The position numbers were made by a program, and so were the translations under genes. From NCBI GenBank assembly GCA_023362775.1, contig JALMGJ010000002.1, positions 56,018,914 to 56,082,913 on the forward strand: a stretch of DNA of 64,000 nt. Direction: 5' to 3'. The stretch's first letter is position 1. Every line of letters begins with the position of its first letter. Positions 1 to 11,631 of this stretch are shown one piece after another. The notes beneath the pieces are model-generated. The model saw only the letters and a program-made list of their open reading frames with translations, did not search any database and was not told the origin of the DNA. Source of the stretch: Charina bottae. Lineage: Eukaryota > Chordata > Lepidosauria > Squamata > Charinaidae.

Positions 1-59
1 TCAAGATCTGCATTTTTTACAAAGTGCTTGGGCACTAATATTGACTAGGCTACCTTAGC

Positions 60-610
60 CAGGTGTTATAATGGGATGTCACTATTGTGATGGAACATCT
101 AACAGACCCTGGAAAGGTGGAGAGGAAACAAGACTGTTGCATGTTCCTCTACACAACTATTTTTGCCTCTTACAACATTCATTAATTGCAACAGACCACA
201 TACTATCCAATACCTTTCTACCACCATTTGTACATTTTAACATTCTACTACAGTACACAAATTCATCTATTTGTTCTGGTCTTTCACCATTTATGTATAA
301 CTTGCAATCATTCACTCAATTTTTCCTGTCCAATACAGCTACTGTCATCTTTGATAGTTAATTTTCATATGCATACTCCGTAATCCTCATTGCATCATAC
401 AATCTATTTAACATTTATTGCAAATCTTTTGGGTCGTCAGCCAACAACACTGATCTGTCTGCATAAAAAAGTACACACATATTCACAACTTCAGCCAATA
501 CATCTGTACCATCACCACAAACATTCCTTACATTCATTAAATATCCATATATTCATTAAATATCCAAGGGGATATTATGTATCCTTGATTTGATGAGACA
601 CAAATAAAGA
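60..610 (-). mobile_element. Decayed antisense non-LTR reverse transcriptase fragment
   Basis: Read on the minus strand with several stops and frame changes, the segment gives SPWIFNEYMD near 550-580, then a YAD-like catalytic motif followed by SVLLADDPKDLQ near 425-470, then an INGE...EFVY motif near 240-290. That order (SPWLFN, YADD, EFVYLG) is typical of the C-terminal part of LINE reverse transcriptases. The family is not BovB, L1 or the L2/CR1-like group found elsewhere here, and I cannot name it. Confidence 0.55.
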
Positions 611-611
611 A

Positions 612-2079
612 AATTATTAAATTATAACCTTACAACCTCCACACTGAAGCGAAAAATAGAATTGTTTATGCCATGAGTGGGGGTGGGGGAGAGATTTCAC
701 TGCACATGAAACAACCTATTTTAGCTACGTTTTGAGATGAATATTTCATAGAAACATTACTGATATATTATTTTTATTTCCAGATGTTATTCAGATTCCT
801 GTATATGCATAATTTGTTAATATGCAATTATTTTCAATTTGTGCTTTTTTCCTAATGCAGGTTAGTAATGTATATGCATTATTCATATGCATCTTAAGTC
901 ATAACATAAAAAGAAAATGCAACACTCACTATCATTCTCTCACACACACACACTCACACACACACAATTATATTTGAAAATAAACTATATTTCTATAGCT
1001 CAACTGTTCATTGACTATTTTGATACTAATAAGCACAATAAACAAAATACGAGCAGCTGCCCTTGAGACAGATAATAATTATATAAGCTTATTTTGACAT
1101 GGTGCAACATGGTGGACTTAATGAAACCGTTTTACATTATATGCTACAGAATATCTTAGTATCAATGCAATCCGTGAGCCAGTATGCCTGCCCGCCATTT
1201 GTTTATAACTTTGCCCTTTGCTGCACATAACTATGTTGACATCGCGGTCTGATTAAATAATCCGGGGATCAAAATACTGGAAACCTGCCATCCTTCCACT
1301 CCCCACACAGGCCAGAAAAGAGAACAGGACTATATCCATGCTGTGGTTCGACTTTGTGTTTCTTCAGCGTGCAAAGATGTATATTTTCTAATTGCACTTC
1401 TTCTGGCCGAAATTGTTAACCTTGGAAAGTTGCCCAAAAGGCTGTGAAAGACATGTAATTGATTGAGCACTGTGCCACACTTTTGTGGTGACTTGACACC
1501 TTTGGGCTTTCTGCAGATTACATGCTGCCTTTTTCTGAAAACTGCATAACAGCCTTTTTGTGGACAGGCTGAAAACAAACAGTCATATAATCCAGCTGTG
1601 TCCATAAATCTGATGAAAACATTGCTGCACGCTATCAAAGACTTTAAACAAGAAAATAGCAAGTGTCCAGTGGGGTAATTTAATAATGCCACAGCCCTGT
1701 TATAGAGACTAAAAGTCAATTCAGACATTACATATTCCATTGATGAGATCACTCCCTGTCTGCACACTCATGAAAACATATTGGGAAATGCCTATAACTC
1801 TTTGCTCACAATTGTGAATTTTAGAATCGGACCTCAAAGATCTCATCCTATTATTCCAATATTCTATATGCCATTATAAGAAACTATGGAAGCTGTCTGC
1901 ATTTAACACACTTTACAGGTATCCAGACACTGGTTTCATGGCAAAAGAGTTATCATGGAAGAAAGAAGAATGCTGACCCCAAAGCAAATCAGTAGTTGAG
2001 GCCCATATGGGACTGAGGAGGAATATGAATTTCGAAAAGGAAAATATACTAACAGATGATCAGCGTGTGGATAATAATT
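612..2079. other. Repeat-poor intronic block of PDZRN3
   Basis: No repeat family is recognised. AT-rich DNA has several octamer-like ATGCAT/ATGCAAT motifs near 800-900. A 145-codon open frame on the minus strand (1330-1767) has no recognisable domain, splice context or start signal. A (CA)n-like tract lies near 942-965. The lack of repeats would fit a conserved intronic regulatory region, but that is inference. Confidence 0.4.
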
Positions 2080-2850
2080 TATTATTTATTTATTTATTAT
2101 TTGGATTTATCCCCGCCCATCTCTACCGTGGTAGACTCTGGGCGGTTTACAATCACAATATAAAAGTTAAAAACTTATACATTTAAAACTACCATAACAA
2201 TAAAAATAAAAATCCAAAAAGATGGTATGTTCTTAAAAGGAGGATATTATTACGCTAACCACCCCCAGGAGGAACTATTATGTCCTTCGTTCCAGGCAAG
2301 ACAGCAGAACCAGGTCTTTAACGACTTCCTGAAGGCTAGGAGCGAAGGTGCCTGTCTCGCCTCAGGGGGCAAGATATTCCATAGGGCGGGTGCTATCGCA
2401 GAGAAGGCACGCCTCCTGGACCCCGCTAGATGGAATTCTTTTAGTTATGGGATCCGGAGCATGCCCTCCCTGCATGATCGGGTGGGGCGGGTAGATATAA
2501 TCGGGATGAGACGGTCCCTCAGATACCCTGGTCCCATGCCATGTAGGGCTTTAAAGGTGATAACCAACACCTTGAATTGGATCCAGAAGCAAACTGGGAG
2601 CCAATGCAGCTCACGGAGTAGCGGTGTTACATGTGCTGATCTTATAGCACCCAGAACTACCTGTGCAGCCGCATTCTGGACCAGCTGAAGCTTCCGAATA
2701 CTCTTCAAGGGTAGCCCCATGTAGAGCGCGTTGCAGTAATCTATATGGGAGATGACAAGGGCATGAGTGACTGTTCAGAGGGCCTCCTGATCCAGGAAGG
2801 GGCGCAACTGGCGCACAACCCGAAGCTGTGCAAAAATAATAGCATCATAC
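2080..2850 (-). mobile_element. L2/CR1-like LINE, 5'-truncated 3' end
   Basis: The minus-strand frame at 2445-2720 encodes the LINE C-terminus, with motifs [17 protein letters not shown] and RELHWLPVC followed by ITFKALHG. The 3' UTR at about 2080-2230 carries the family's GC-rich 'CCGCCCATCTC...GGGCGG' hairpin-like tail and ends in TAAA-type repeats. It belongs to the same family as the nested pair at 25.1-29.9 kb. The 5' truncation lies near 2850. Confidence 0.85.
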
Positions 2851-3025
2851 TCAATATGAAAGTTTAATTTTCATTTTGGGATCCAGGGTGGGGAAAAAAA
2901 GAGGTGAAATTGGTGGTGTACCATAACCAGAAGGCTAGCTTGGATAAAAGAAACATCAGATGAAATAAAATTTCCTATCAACATCAAAGTATCTATTTTT
3001 AACGATATTTTAATTTTTTATTTTA

Positions 3026-3115
3026 ATTTGCTTGTAAACTGCCCAGAGTCGTTGCAATACGAGTTGGGAGGTAAAGAAATATGATAAATAAATAAAAAAT
3101 AAATAAATAAAGTAA
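3026..3115 (+). mobile_element. Short LINE/SINE 3' tail
   Basis: The segment has the 'TGTAAACTGCCCAGAGTCG' tail motif followed by (AAATA)n repeats, matching the 3' ends of L2/CR1-like elements and of SINEs that share that tail. It is severely 5'-truncated. Confidence 0.6.
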
Positions 3116-3699
3116 TCAGATTAGTACCAGCAACATGAAAACAACGGTATGGAATTCCACAGATTAGGAAACGAATAAAATTAGAACATAAAGGCGAATG
3201 TTGAAAATGCATGTGGATCCTGAATGCTGCAGTTGATTTGATTTAAATTACCCCTAACAATTTAGCTTTACAAGGGGCCACACTGATGACTGAGGTTTGC
3301 TGGACCACCATCAAGTCACACCGGCCTAATCTTAGTCATTCCACAGTCCACAGAGTGAATGAGCAATAAGGGACAGTTACTTCTTGGGCCCTTCCAATAT
3401 TGGCTTTTTTCTAGTAAGAGTGACTGGATTGAAAGTTTATTTAACACTACTCCTTGAGAACAGTCAATTTCAACTCGGTGAAACAACTGGGAGAAACTTT
3501 TCTGGCCATGCATTTCCTTTTGCTTTCAGAAAATGACCCAACACATACTACCTTGATCTGAGTCCATAGCCCTTTTTATATTCTAAAATCAGCAGGAACC
3601 AAAATGGTGGGTCAGTGAAGGCCTAACTCAGGTATGGAGACCCATATCCTGAAAAGGATCAACTATTTGATTCTGGGAGCATTCCACTCAAATGCTGGC
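3116..3699. other. No feature recognised
   Basis: Intronic sequence of PDZRN3; I see no repeat signature or convincing coding frame. Confidence 0.4.
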
Positions 3700-4170
3700 A
3701 AATGATGACAGAATGTAAGGGTTGAAAAGGATCTTGGAGATCATCTAGTCCTAGCCCTTGCCCAGTGGAGGAATCCACTACAGATCCCAGACAGATGGCT
3801 ATCCAACTTGTTTTAAACATTTCCAGTGGAGACTCTATCACCTCCTGAGCAAACTGTTCCACTGCTAAGCAGCTTCTTCCAACCTAAATACACTTCTCTC
3901 CTGTGTCCTGTTATGTTGTTTGGAACAACTCTGAACAATATTTCCCCATCTTCTATAAGACAGGTATTCAGACATGTGAAGAAAGCTATCGTGTCTCCAC
4001 TCAGACTTCTCTTCTCCATGCTAAACACATCAAACACTTCCAACCATTCCTTCTCACTCTTTTCTTACAGATCGCTTAGCATCCTGGTTGTTCTCCTCTG
4101 GACATGCTACAGTTTGTCACCATCCTTCCTAAAATGTGGTGCCCATATGTATGCAATATTTTCAGTGCTA
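3700..4170 (-). mobile_element. Old CR1 LINE 3' region
   Basis: In plus orientation it reads like the reverse complement of a CR1 3' end: a 'ggatcttggagatcatctag' start, then 'gagcaaactgttccactgc' and 'agacttctcttctccatgct', and a 'gttctcctctggac' block near 4090-4105. The order and spacing match remembered CR1 consensus. It is strongly diverged and untranslatable. Confidence 0.7.
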
Positions 4171-6529
4171 GGCAAAGACATTTTTCTTCTCCCAGGAATG
4201 TCAATTTTTTGTACTTAGTAGGCTAGATTGAGAAGTCAAAGAAACATCTTAGAAGAAGGTAATAGCAAGCCACATCTGGCCTGTTGCCAAGAAAACTACA
4301 TGGACACTTCCATGAAATCATTAGCAGTCAAACACAACCTGAAGGAAACTTCATATTTACCTACAGTGAAACAGTGGATTTGATATTTTTTCCTGTGCAG
4401 TTTATTTATTTATTGTGTTGCATTCCATTGCATTCGTCTTGGTTTTTTTTTTATGTATTTACAAACATTTAATGGTATGAGTATTTTGCATCAACTCAGA
4501 GAATGTTGGTTGTTAGGCAGCTTTAAAGTTAAATAAGAACCAATGTTCACTTGCAGGATGCCCATCAAAGTTACACTTTCTTTCTCTAAAGGTTTTGAAG
4601 GGAAAAGATGGGAGATCATTCATTAGGGCAGCAATGAATCAAGAGACTCTTGCAAGTAATAAAAGACAAACTCCATTTTATCATTCTGCTTTCTCAAGAT
4701 TATAAAACAAATTTCATGTTACATGTGCATTTGGTAATGGATGAACTTAGATATGTTAATGGACAGCCACACTCAGTAACATAATGAGGAGCAGCTGTTA
4801 CCAAAGTTACATGGTGATCTTTCTACACCATTACCAATCCCTGCTATCACCCTGAGTGATATCATCCAAACTGCAGTATCAACATTTCCTTTTGGAGAGA
4901 AGTGAAAAAAAAATGCTGATCTGCGTTATCTTTTATTTTCCGTAACAGAGCCACCATTTATGCTTTCATTTTTATTTATTTATTTACTAATTTATTCTAT
5001 TTATATACACTGTAATCTACGTGAACTCCTGGTGGTTTACAGCAATAAATGCTAATGGCCTTAAGGACTACCTAGGGAACTATGGTAGCTTTTTAAATTT
5101 AAGAGAAAATGCTGTATTTAACCTGCCCAGATTATCATAAATGAATAAAAAAGCAAGCCTCTTGAATACCCATGCCTCCATTTCATAAGATGTGATGATG
5201 TCTTTTCCTTCTATGATCAAAACATTAAAGTTCTACCAGCCTTCCCCAATCCAGTGTCTCCAGATGTGTTAGACTTTGACTTCCATAGTTCCCAACCACT
5301 GTGGCCAAAGAAAGTTGATGCTCAACATCTCATTGGGAAAGCCTGTGCAAAACCTCTCAGAATCAGTCATGATTGAGGAAACTTGTTTCAAGGGGGGGAA
5401 AGCCACATCCGTGTTAGAGAAGAAGTGTGTATAGACTATACCATAACTGAGTAAAGGAAAGAAGTCCACCAAAGGCATCACCAACTTTTCATGGATATGA
5501 GATGAGTTCACTTGCATTTTTTTTCAAACTGACAGTATGAGAAAAAGCAAGGGAAGTTGGTAGAGGCCTTAAAACTCTGATTAAACACCTCCCCACCCCC
5601 CAAACTCTGTTTTGCTCCTTTCCAAGGCAGGTCCTATTTCTCCTAAGTCAGTGGAGAGCAGCTTAGCTGTAAATATTTGCCCTTCACGCTGAGCCCACCA
5701 GCTGGCTGGGTCTGCAGCTGACAGATATGTCTGTAAGGAAGGGAGAGAGTTAGACAGAGATGGGAGGGGGATAAACAGATTTCAAAGAAAAGAAAAAGAA
5801 AAGAAAGGGGTTCTGTCCCTCCAACTCTCACTAATAAGGGAAAGAGAAGAAAATAAACAAGAAATATCCTGTCTCCTCACTCTTCCTTCAGCCTTGATTT
5901 GTTTGCCGGTTGGTCCCCACCTTACAGATACAGGATGCCAAAAGTCTGGCACTTGTAGGGCAGCTCAGGGTTTTGTTTTGTTTTTCCCCCTAGAGGGATG
6001 TTTCCTCTCACCAAAACATTTGTGGCAAACTATCCCTGACCCCCCCTTGAATGCAAAGGCCTGGCACATTTGTAGGTGACCACATTCAAAAGAGTTTATC
6101 CTGCAGGGATGAATATGGGAGGTGCATGAAAGGGGCCAGAACATTTGGTATGTAATGTTTGGAAAGAAAGGGGGAGAGGGAGAGACAAAGAGGGAAGCAG
6201 AGAAGGAAGGAATTTTAAAAAGAACAAATGCTGGCTTGTGTAACCAAGCCTTCTAGGATAACTGTGGCATCCCAGGGATATGAATCGCAGAAGAGATGTT
6301 GAGAAAACTACACACACAGACATCAGAGAGGCCTTCAGGTAGCTCAAAATGCACAAATTTGCAGAGCAACCCTACCCGGGAATGCTCAGAAGTAAATGCT
6401 GAGGACTGCAACTTTATGGTGGCCTCTGCTTTCCAGGGCCAGAGGCCACTTGATAAGATCCAAGTGTGGACGCTCCAAGAAATTAGTGGTAGTCTTTAAG
6501 ACACCACAGGGCTCGCTCGCTCGCTCTCT
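4171..6529. other. PDZRN3 intron 1 sequence, mostly unique
   Basis: A short AT-rich LINE-tail-like piece (minus sense) lies near 4970-5060. Otherwise there are purine-rich tracts (5780-5870, 6160-6220) and no recognisable gene. The short open frames here look like chance. Confidence 0.4.
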
Positions 6530-6664
6530 CTCTGTGGCGTCCCGGGAGGAGGACAAGTGACTTCAGAGAAAAAGGGCAGAGAACCGGGTGGAGGAAGGAG
6601 AGGCGCGGAGAGGCAGCGCGGGGACCACGGTGTTGCCTGCTCACTCGCCCGTTGGTGGCGTCGG

Positions 6665-6670
6665 ACTCAC
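6665..6670 (-). other. PDZRN3: Splice donor of PDZRN3 exon 1
   Basis: On the minus strand the exon ends AAG and the intron begins GTGAGT, a perfect match to the vertebrate donor consensus. It follows exactly 240 codons, so intron 1 is phase 0. The related mammalian protein also has a Lys at this junction before the segment leading to the first PDZ domain. Confidence 0.9.
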
Positions 6671-7390
6671 CTTGCTGGGCGAAAAGGCGGCCAGGCTACG
6701 CCCGAGCGAGTCGAGGCGGGCGCTGTACTCGGTAAACTTCTTCTGATAGCGCAGCGCTGTCATCTGGAGCTCGAGTTGCACCGCCGAGAGCTGCGACAGG
6801 AGCGACTTCTCCCGCTTGCCGGCCCGCAGCGCCTCCTTCTTGAGCTCCTTCTCCAGGCCGGCCAGCTTGGCTTGGAGGGCGCCGTTGTGAGCCTTGAGCG
6901 CCTGCAAGCAGCAGTGCGAGCCGGCCTTGCGCTCGCGGTGGGTGAGCACCAAGCCACAGCCCTGCTCGCAGATCCCGACCGGCCGGGCCTCGCAGCTCTC
7001 GCGCATATGCGCGTCTACGTCGCGCAAGTTGAGCACCTCGGCGCAGCCCTTATGGCGGCACTTGGCCGGCGAGTAGTCACACATCTCGGCGTGCTCGGCC
7101 AAGTGCTGCAGTTTGACGACCTTCTCGCAGCCGCGCTCCCGGTTGGCGCACTTGATGTCCAGCTTGAGGATGAGGCTTTTCAAGGGCAGGACGTGATTCA
7201 GCTCCTTGGTGGAGATCCGCTGGCACTTCACCGGGCAGCTGCCTTGCTGCACGACCCACGGCAGGACGCAGCCGGCGCAGAACACATGACCGCAAGGGGT
7301 GGTGAGGGGGTCCTCCAAAACTTTGTTGCACAGATTGCACTTGAAATCTGGATCCACCTCGCCGTTGAACCGATCCAGCTCAAACCCCAT
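6671..7390 (-). CDS. PDZRN3: PDZRN3 first coding exon (RING and TRAF-like zinc fingers)
   Basis: Exon 1 encodes 240 residues, starting MGFELDRF, and matches the PDZRN3 (LNX3) N-terminus closely; the paralog PDZRN4 fits less well. A C3HC4 RING finger uses C18, C21, C33, H35, C38, C41, C52 and C56. Two TRAF/Sina-like zinc-binding units follow (C81, C88, H100, C104 and C111, C116, H128, C133), then an alpha-helical, coiled-coil-like stretch at about 155-225. In the family this part recruits E2 enzyme, and PDZ domains encoded by later exons bind membrane partners; known roles include synapse and vascular signalling. The start has G at -3 and G at +4. The reading frame continues 9 codons past a perfect donor, so the exon ends after Lys240 in phase 0. 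No stop or frameshift is present. Later exons are not visible, as expected for a gene with very long introns. Confidence 0.95.
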
Positions 7391-7640
7391 CGCTCGCCGC
7401 TTTCACCGACCAAGCGCGAGACCCAGTGCAAACGCGTCCGCCGGCGCGCGCGCACGCACCCAAACTCCTCAGACCGCGAGGGTGGGAAGCAATGAAGCCC
7501 CAATTTTAATTAAAAGAAAGCCCAGACGTTCCAAGTCGCACGGTGCCCGAGAAGAGAAACAGAAAACGTTCCCTCGAGAGAAGCCCCAACTGCAGAGGTC
7601 ACCGGACATTTATTCTCACCACTCTCCTCTCTCATTCCTT

Positions 7641-8648
7641 GGGAGGCACGGGGAGCAGCCCAGACTGGCTGACTGCAGGCTGTCTACTGACTGAACTAAT
7701 TGCCTCAGACTTCCTTGCAAACGCTGGAGAGGAATCCTCTACCACATTGATCCTAGTTAAAGCGCACAGCTCCCTTCCCCTCCCTCCCTTCCTTCTCCTC
7801 ACGTACGGCCTTTCCCAGCCCGTCCCCCCCCCTCGCCGTTTTTGGCTCGATTTCGCTATTTTTTTTTATTTTTTTTTTGAGATTGGGATGCGGGAGGATT
7901 GGTTCCCTGAAGCTGAGAATGCTGTTTATTCATGAACATGATCAGCTGTAAGGCTTGCCGGATATATAAAGAAAAAGAAAAGTCTTAAATGCAGAATTCA
8001 AGAGTTTGCACAGGGAAGGGTCGATGGCAGTTACACGAAGCTTTGCTTGATAGGTTGTGAAGTTCTGTGCTGGGATGCTCTTGGAGAAGTTTCTGGTATT
8101 CCGGGGATCCCTTCGGATTTTATGCAAGAAAAATGTTCTCTTTATCATTGCAAACATTTATTTTGCTTTTTCCTTCCCTTTGCAGAGATAGCTGGGTCAG
8201 TAGAACTGGGCCACATCATGCTATCTTCATCTGGTTCAGTTGCATTAATTTCTGCAGAAAGATGGGGATTCTTTTGGGGGAGCTGTGGGGGAATAATCTT
8301 TTGAACCCTCAGCGGAGAGAGCCATTGTATGGATCAGTTGAACACAGGTTGGGGTACTTAGTTTGGCCCAAGAGCTGGATTGATTCTAGGCAAGCTTGTC
8401 ATTCCTGCATAGTGCAGAGGGCTCTCGTGATTCTCCACCTTATATGGAGCTGTGAAGTACCATTTCTGTGGAGTGATCAGATCCTGTAACAAGAATTTCA
8501 GAGCAGTTGTTTGATTCTGAACTTGTAGACTTTTGTCTTGGTCCCTGTAGAGCATTTTATCAAATTTGCAGGTGACATAACTTTGGAGGAAATGCTAATC
8601 CCTTGGAAATGCAATTCAATACAACTTTAATAGAATAGAATCCAGAAG
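7641..8648. other. PDZRN3 upstream flank
   Basis: This lies 5' of the gene on its transcribed strand. A T-rich tract sits near 7859-7880 and C-rich runs near 7780-7840. No repeat or further exon is recognised. A distal promoter element could lie here, but none can be named. Confidence 0.4.
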
Positions 8649-8811
8649 CAAAAGGAGATATTGGCTGTTGTGGGTCTTCCGGGCTGTGTGGCCGTGTTCT
8701 GGAAGTTGTGGTTCCACAACTTCCAGAACACGGCCACACAGCCCGGAAGACCCACAACAGCCATCGAACTCTGGCCGTGAAAGCCTTCGACAATACACAA
8801 AAGGAGATATT
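8649..8811 (+). mobile_element. Fold-back insertion with 14-bp target-site duplication
   Basis: Two perfect 50-base inverted arms, 8662-8711 and 8714-8763, are separated by just TT. A 34-base unpaired tail follows (8764-8797), and direct repeats CAAAAGGAGATATT flank the insert (8649-8662 and 8798-8811). A 14-base duplication with an insert of about 135 bases indicates a discrete insertion. The tail resembles the end of a Penelope-like element that recurs in reptile DNA; this attribution is from memory. A hAT origin is unlikely because the duplication is not 8 bases. Confidence 0.85.
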
Positions 8812-8934
8812 CTTGGCTTGACTCTTGCAGTCTGGTGGTGCTATAAAGAAAGAAAGAAAGACCGATGTTGATACAATTGTAGTTTTCTAGCCATGAGAAG
8901 TAATATTTCTATCTTTATTTTGTGCTAATCAGAT

Positions 8935-9345
8935 CTCATCTAGAGTGCCGTCTCCAGTTCTGGGTACCTTTAACAATAGCATAAAGAGAAGGCAGTGGAA
9001 AATGTCAGTGATACAGAAAACAATTCCCATGATAAAAGTCTGAAGGAACTGGATATCTTTAGCCTGGAAAGAGATGGGACACAATCACACTCTTCAAATA
9101 TCAAAAAAGCTATCACATGGAAGAGAACAAAAGACTTGCTCTTTGCTACCCAAAGGGGCATATCTCAATCTAATGGCTTTAAATTACAGGATGTTTTGTC
9201 AGTGGAACAAATTCCAAAGACGGGTGGTGTAATCGCTGCAGGACTTCAACTAGAGATTGCCCAACTTTCTGTGGTGATATATTCACTCTGAATAGAGGTT
9301 TGTGGCTGATGGTTTATAAAATCCCTTCCAACTCTCTGAAATGTA
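8935..9345 (+). mobile_element. CR1 LINE 3' end
   Basis: The segment follows the CR1 3' pattern in sense orientation: 'ccagttctgggtacc', 'tttagcctggaaagag', 'atctaatggctttaaattac', 'atcccttccaactct'. It is 5'-truncated and diverged. The same family appears at 51440-51800. Confidence 0.75.
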
Positions 9346-10904
9346 AAGGATGTATCTGATATGACCTTTTCCAAGCTCTAAATGACCAAACTGATTTCTC
9401 AGGGCCATGTGAGCCATGCACCGCCTCCTCCCTCCCCCTGAGGAATTGTGCCCTGGATGTTCACCAGAAGGAGTTCTCCAGGTACACTGATGTGTGCATG
9501 GAAGTCTCCTCTTGGAGGCCAAATTTTTTTAGAAAGGGGGTAGTGCAGTATAACTAAGGGTTTTTGCTGACCAAGATTACTTCTCCAAAATTCAAGTTAA
9601 AGAATTTCCAGCCCTGCCTGGATATGCCAAGGATTGGACCAAGGATTTTCTGAGTAGAAATCAGGTACTCTAGCCCAGAGTTATTGCTGTCCTTTAGAAA
9701 ATATAGGTCAGCTATCTATCTGATGGCACCCTATTTTCTTCAGGATGACAAAAGTGTCTTTGTTCACCCTGTGTAAGTCTTAGCAGACTGTAGAGGTGGG
9801 GAAGCAGCAGATGAGGGTCAAAGGATAATGTCTGCAGGCATTTTAAAAACAGTCATGAGGCAGGTAATGCAGGCTGAGCTCAGAAGTTTTGTAAAAGTAG
9901 CTGTAAGCATTTCATGTCTCGTTCTGCACCCTCGTCTCTTCTAAATATGAAGAAATGTCCATAGGAAAGGGGATTATTGCAGAGAAGGTGATGGGGTTAA
10001 CAAGAGAGGAACTGCAAAGGTAACAGGATGAAAATTGACCCAGGAAAACATTTGGATGAAGCTCAGGTTTAAACAAAATTTAGTATATTCTATTCTTCAC
10101 CCGCAGAATTTTCCAGTCAAAGGTTCCCTTCTATTCATTGCAGCAAGAAAATAAAAAACATCTCAAGACTGTAAGTAAATACATTATTTTTGAATTCCAG
10201 GAGCTTGTCTTCCCAGTTTCTAAGTTTAGGATTACAAACTCAGATTTACATGTTTACTTATAAGCATACCGTAAGTCACTAATGGGTTTCAGATCCCCTC
10301 CTCACTCAGTGTCAGCAAAATGTATAACAAAACACAATGTTGAAAATGTCACTGAATGCCACACCATGTTCCCATAAGACACTGAAAAAAGAGCATCTCT
10401 ACACCTTTGCTTTGCTTCTGGAGCCACACTTGAATTCAGCAAGAGAGAAAGCAGAAGACAAACATTCTGCGTACACAGAGAGATGTATCTTTCCCCCTTG
10501 CAACAGAAAGAAGTTGGGGAGAGAGATTACTTGGCAGGATAGGAAAAGGAAGAGATTCAGCAATTCAGCAGCAGAGCAATCCTACCCAAGCAGTGTTTAA
10601 ACTTCAGAGTCATCTTCAGAAATACCCTTGCTTTTCAGCAGAGAGATATGCAGCCATTTGCCCTCTTTCCCCTTGCTTTCTTTTCAGCCTCACTCCAAGT
10701 CCTACTATGATGCCTCATCATGGCTGTGTAGGTGTGGTTGTGTGTAGGTGTTCCTGGGAGGGATGAACAAGGAACACCAGGAGTACACGCCAAGAGTATG
10801 TACTCCCAGCAGGATCACCCAAGGTGTGAAGGTCATCCTAGCAATCAGGTACCTGTATCAGTCAGCAAACACTTTATTGACAATGGCAAAAGCATTTCGT
10901 ATTG
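9346..10904. other. No feature recognised
   Basis: Mixed-composition intergenic DNA. The open frames are short, lack domains and are not supported by splice or promoter signals. Confidence 0.4.
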
Positions 10905-11480
10905 CACGGAGAAGGCAGTGGTAAACCATGCCTGCATTTTACCGAGAAAACCACATGGATTGATAAGGTAAAGTGAATGAAATAGCGCCGGATGATGGGC
11001 CTCTGGGGTCAGAGGGCATTCAACATGCTACCAAAGAAAAGTTGAGGATCTATCAGAGTACTAATGTTTATGACATGGCTAGATTAAAACCTTTGGAACA
11101 TCTAGTTGCTGATTTGCCATGCAAGAAATCTGAAGCTGCAAGGAAAAAGTTACAGTGGGAACAAGGAATGTACAGTAAGAAGGATGAACATGGCATGACA
11201 CCTATATACATGGACATCACTAGATGGAGCATTCAGAAATCAACTTTGCTCTATTATTGGTACAAGGAGATGGAAAGGTTTATTATAAAAACAAATATGT
11301 GCCCATGGGCTGACTGTGGAACAGGACAGGTCACAAAACGGAAGAAAGCAAACGGGGTTTCAGAATAGATGGTAGAGGACAGAAGAAAAAGCAAAGCCAA
11401 GAAAGACTAAGATCTCAGAAAGGAACTTTACAAAGAAGTTGAGAGAGCTGTTAAAAGAGACAAGGAGAAGTATTAAAGGA
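10905..11480 (+). mobile_element. Diverged RTE/BovB-like 5' region
   Basis: Part of it parallels the 5' region of the BovB copy at 61.6-61.7 kb: a 'gatggg...tc' block followed by 'caacatgctac' with matching spacing. The upstream 'agaaggcagtggtaaacca' phrase is also typical of RTE 5' ends as I remember them. A 131-codon frame (10973-11368) lies inside and has no recognisable domain. Assignment is tentative. Confidence 0.45.
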
Positions 11481-11494
11481 CATCTGTACAGATA

Positions 11495-11631
11495 GTCCTC
11501 GCTTAACAACCCTAATTGGGACCGGAATTTCTGTTGCTAAGTGAAGCGGTTGTTAGGCGAAACATCACATGACTGCACTGCTTAGCAGGTGACAGTTCCA
11601 GTAGTCCCAGTTGCGGTTGTTAGGTGAGGAC
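11495..11631. mobile_element. Small TIR element (MITE-like)
   Basis: Imperfect terminal inverted repeats flank a 137-base core: GTCCTCGCTTAACAAC at 11495-11510 and GTTGTTAGGTGAGGAC at 11616-11631, 14 of 16 paired. The interior repeats the 'GTTGCTAAGTGA / GTTGTTAGGCGA' theme. It resembles a common reptile non-autonomous DNA element, superfamily unknown. No clear target-site duplication was found. Confidence 0.55.

Larger units (their letters stand above)
6530..7640. promoter_or_regulatory. CpG island over PDZRN3 exon 1 and 5' UTR
   Basis: CG dinucleotides are dense here, for example around 6660-7120 and 7400-7490, while flanking DNA is AT-rich and CpG-poor. The island covers the whole first exon and the presumed 5' UTR on its high-coordinate side. 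No convincing TATA box is placed near a start site, so a dispersed CpG-island promoter is inferred. The exact transcription start cannot be read from sequence. Confidence 0.75.

Noticed and set aside
6760..7340. Alternative frames within PDZRN3 exon 1
   Set aside because: They are shadows of the 240-codon RING exon.
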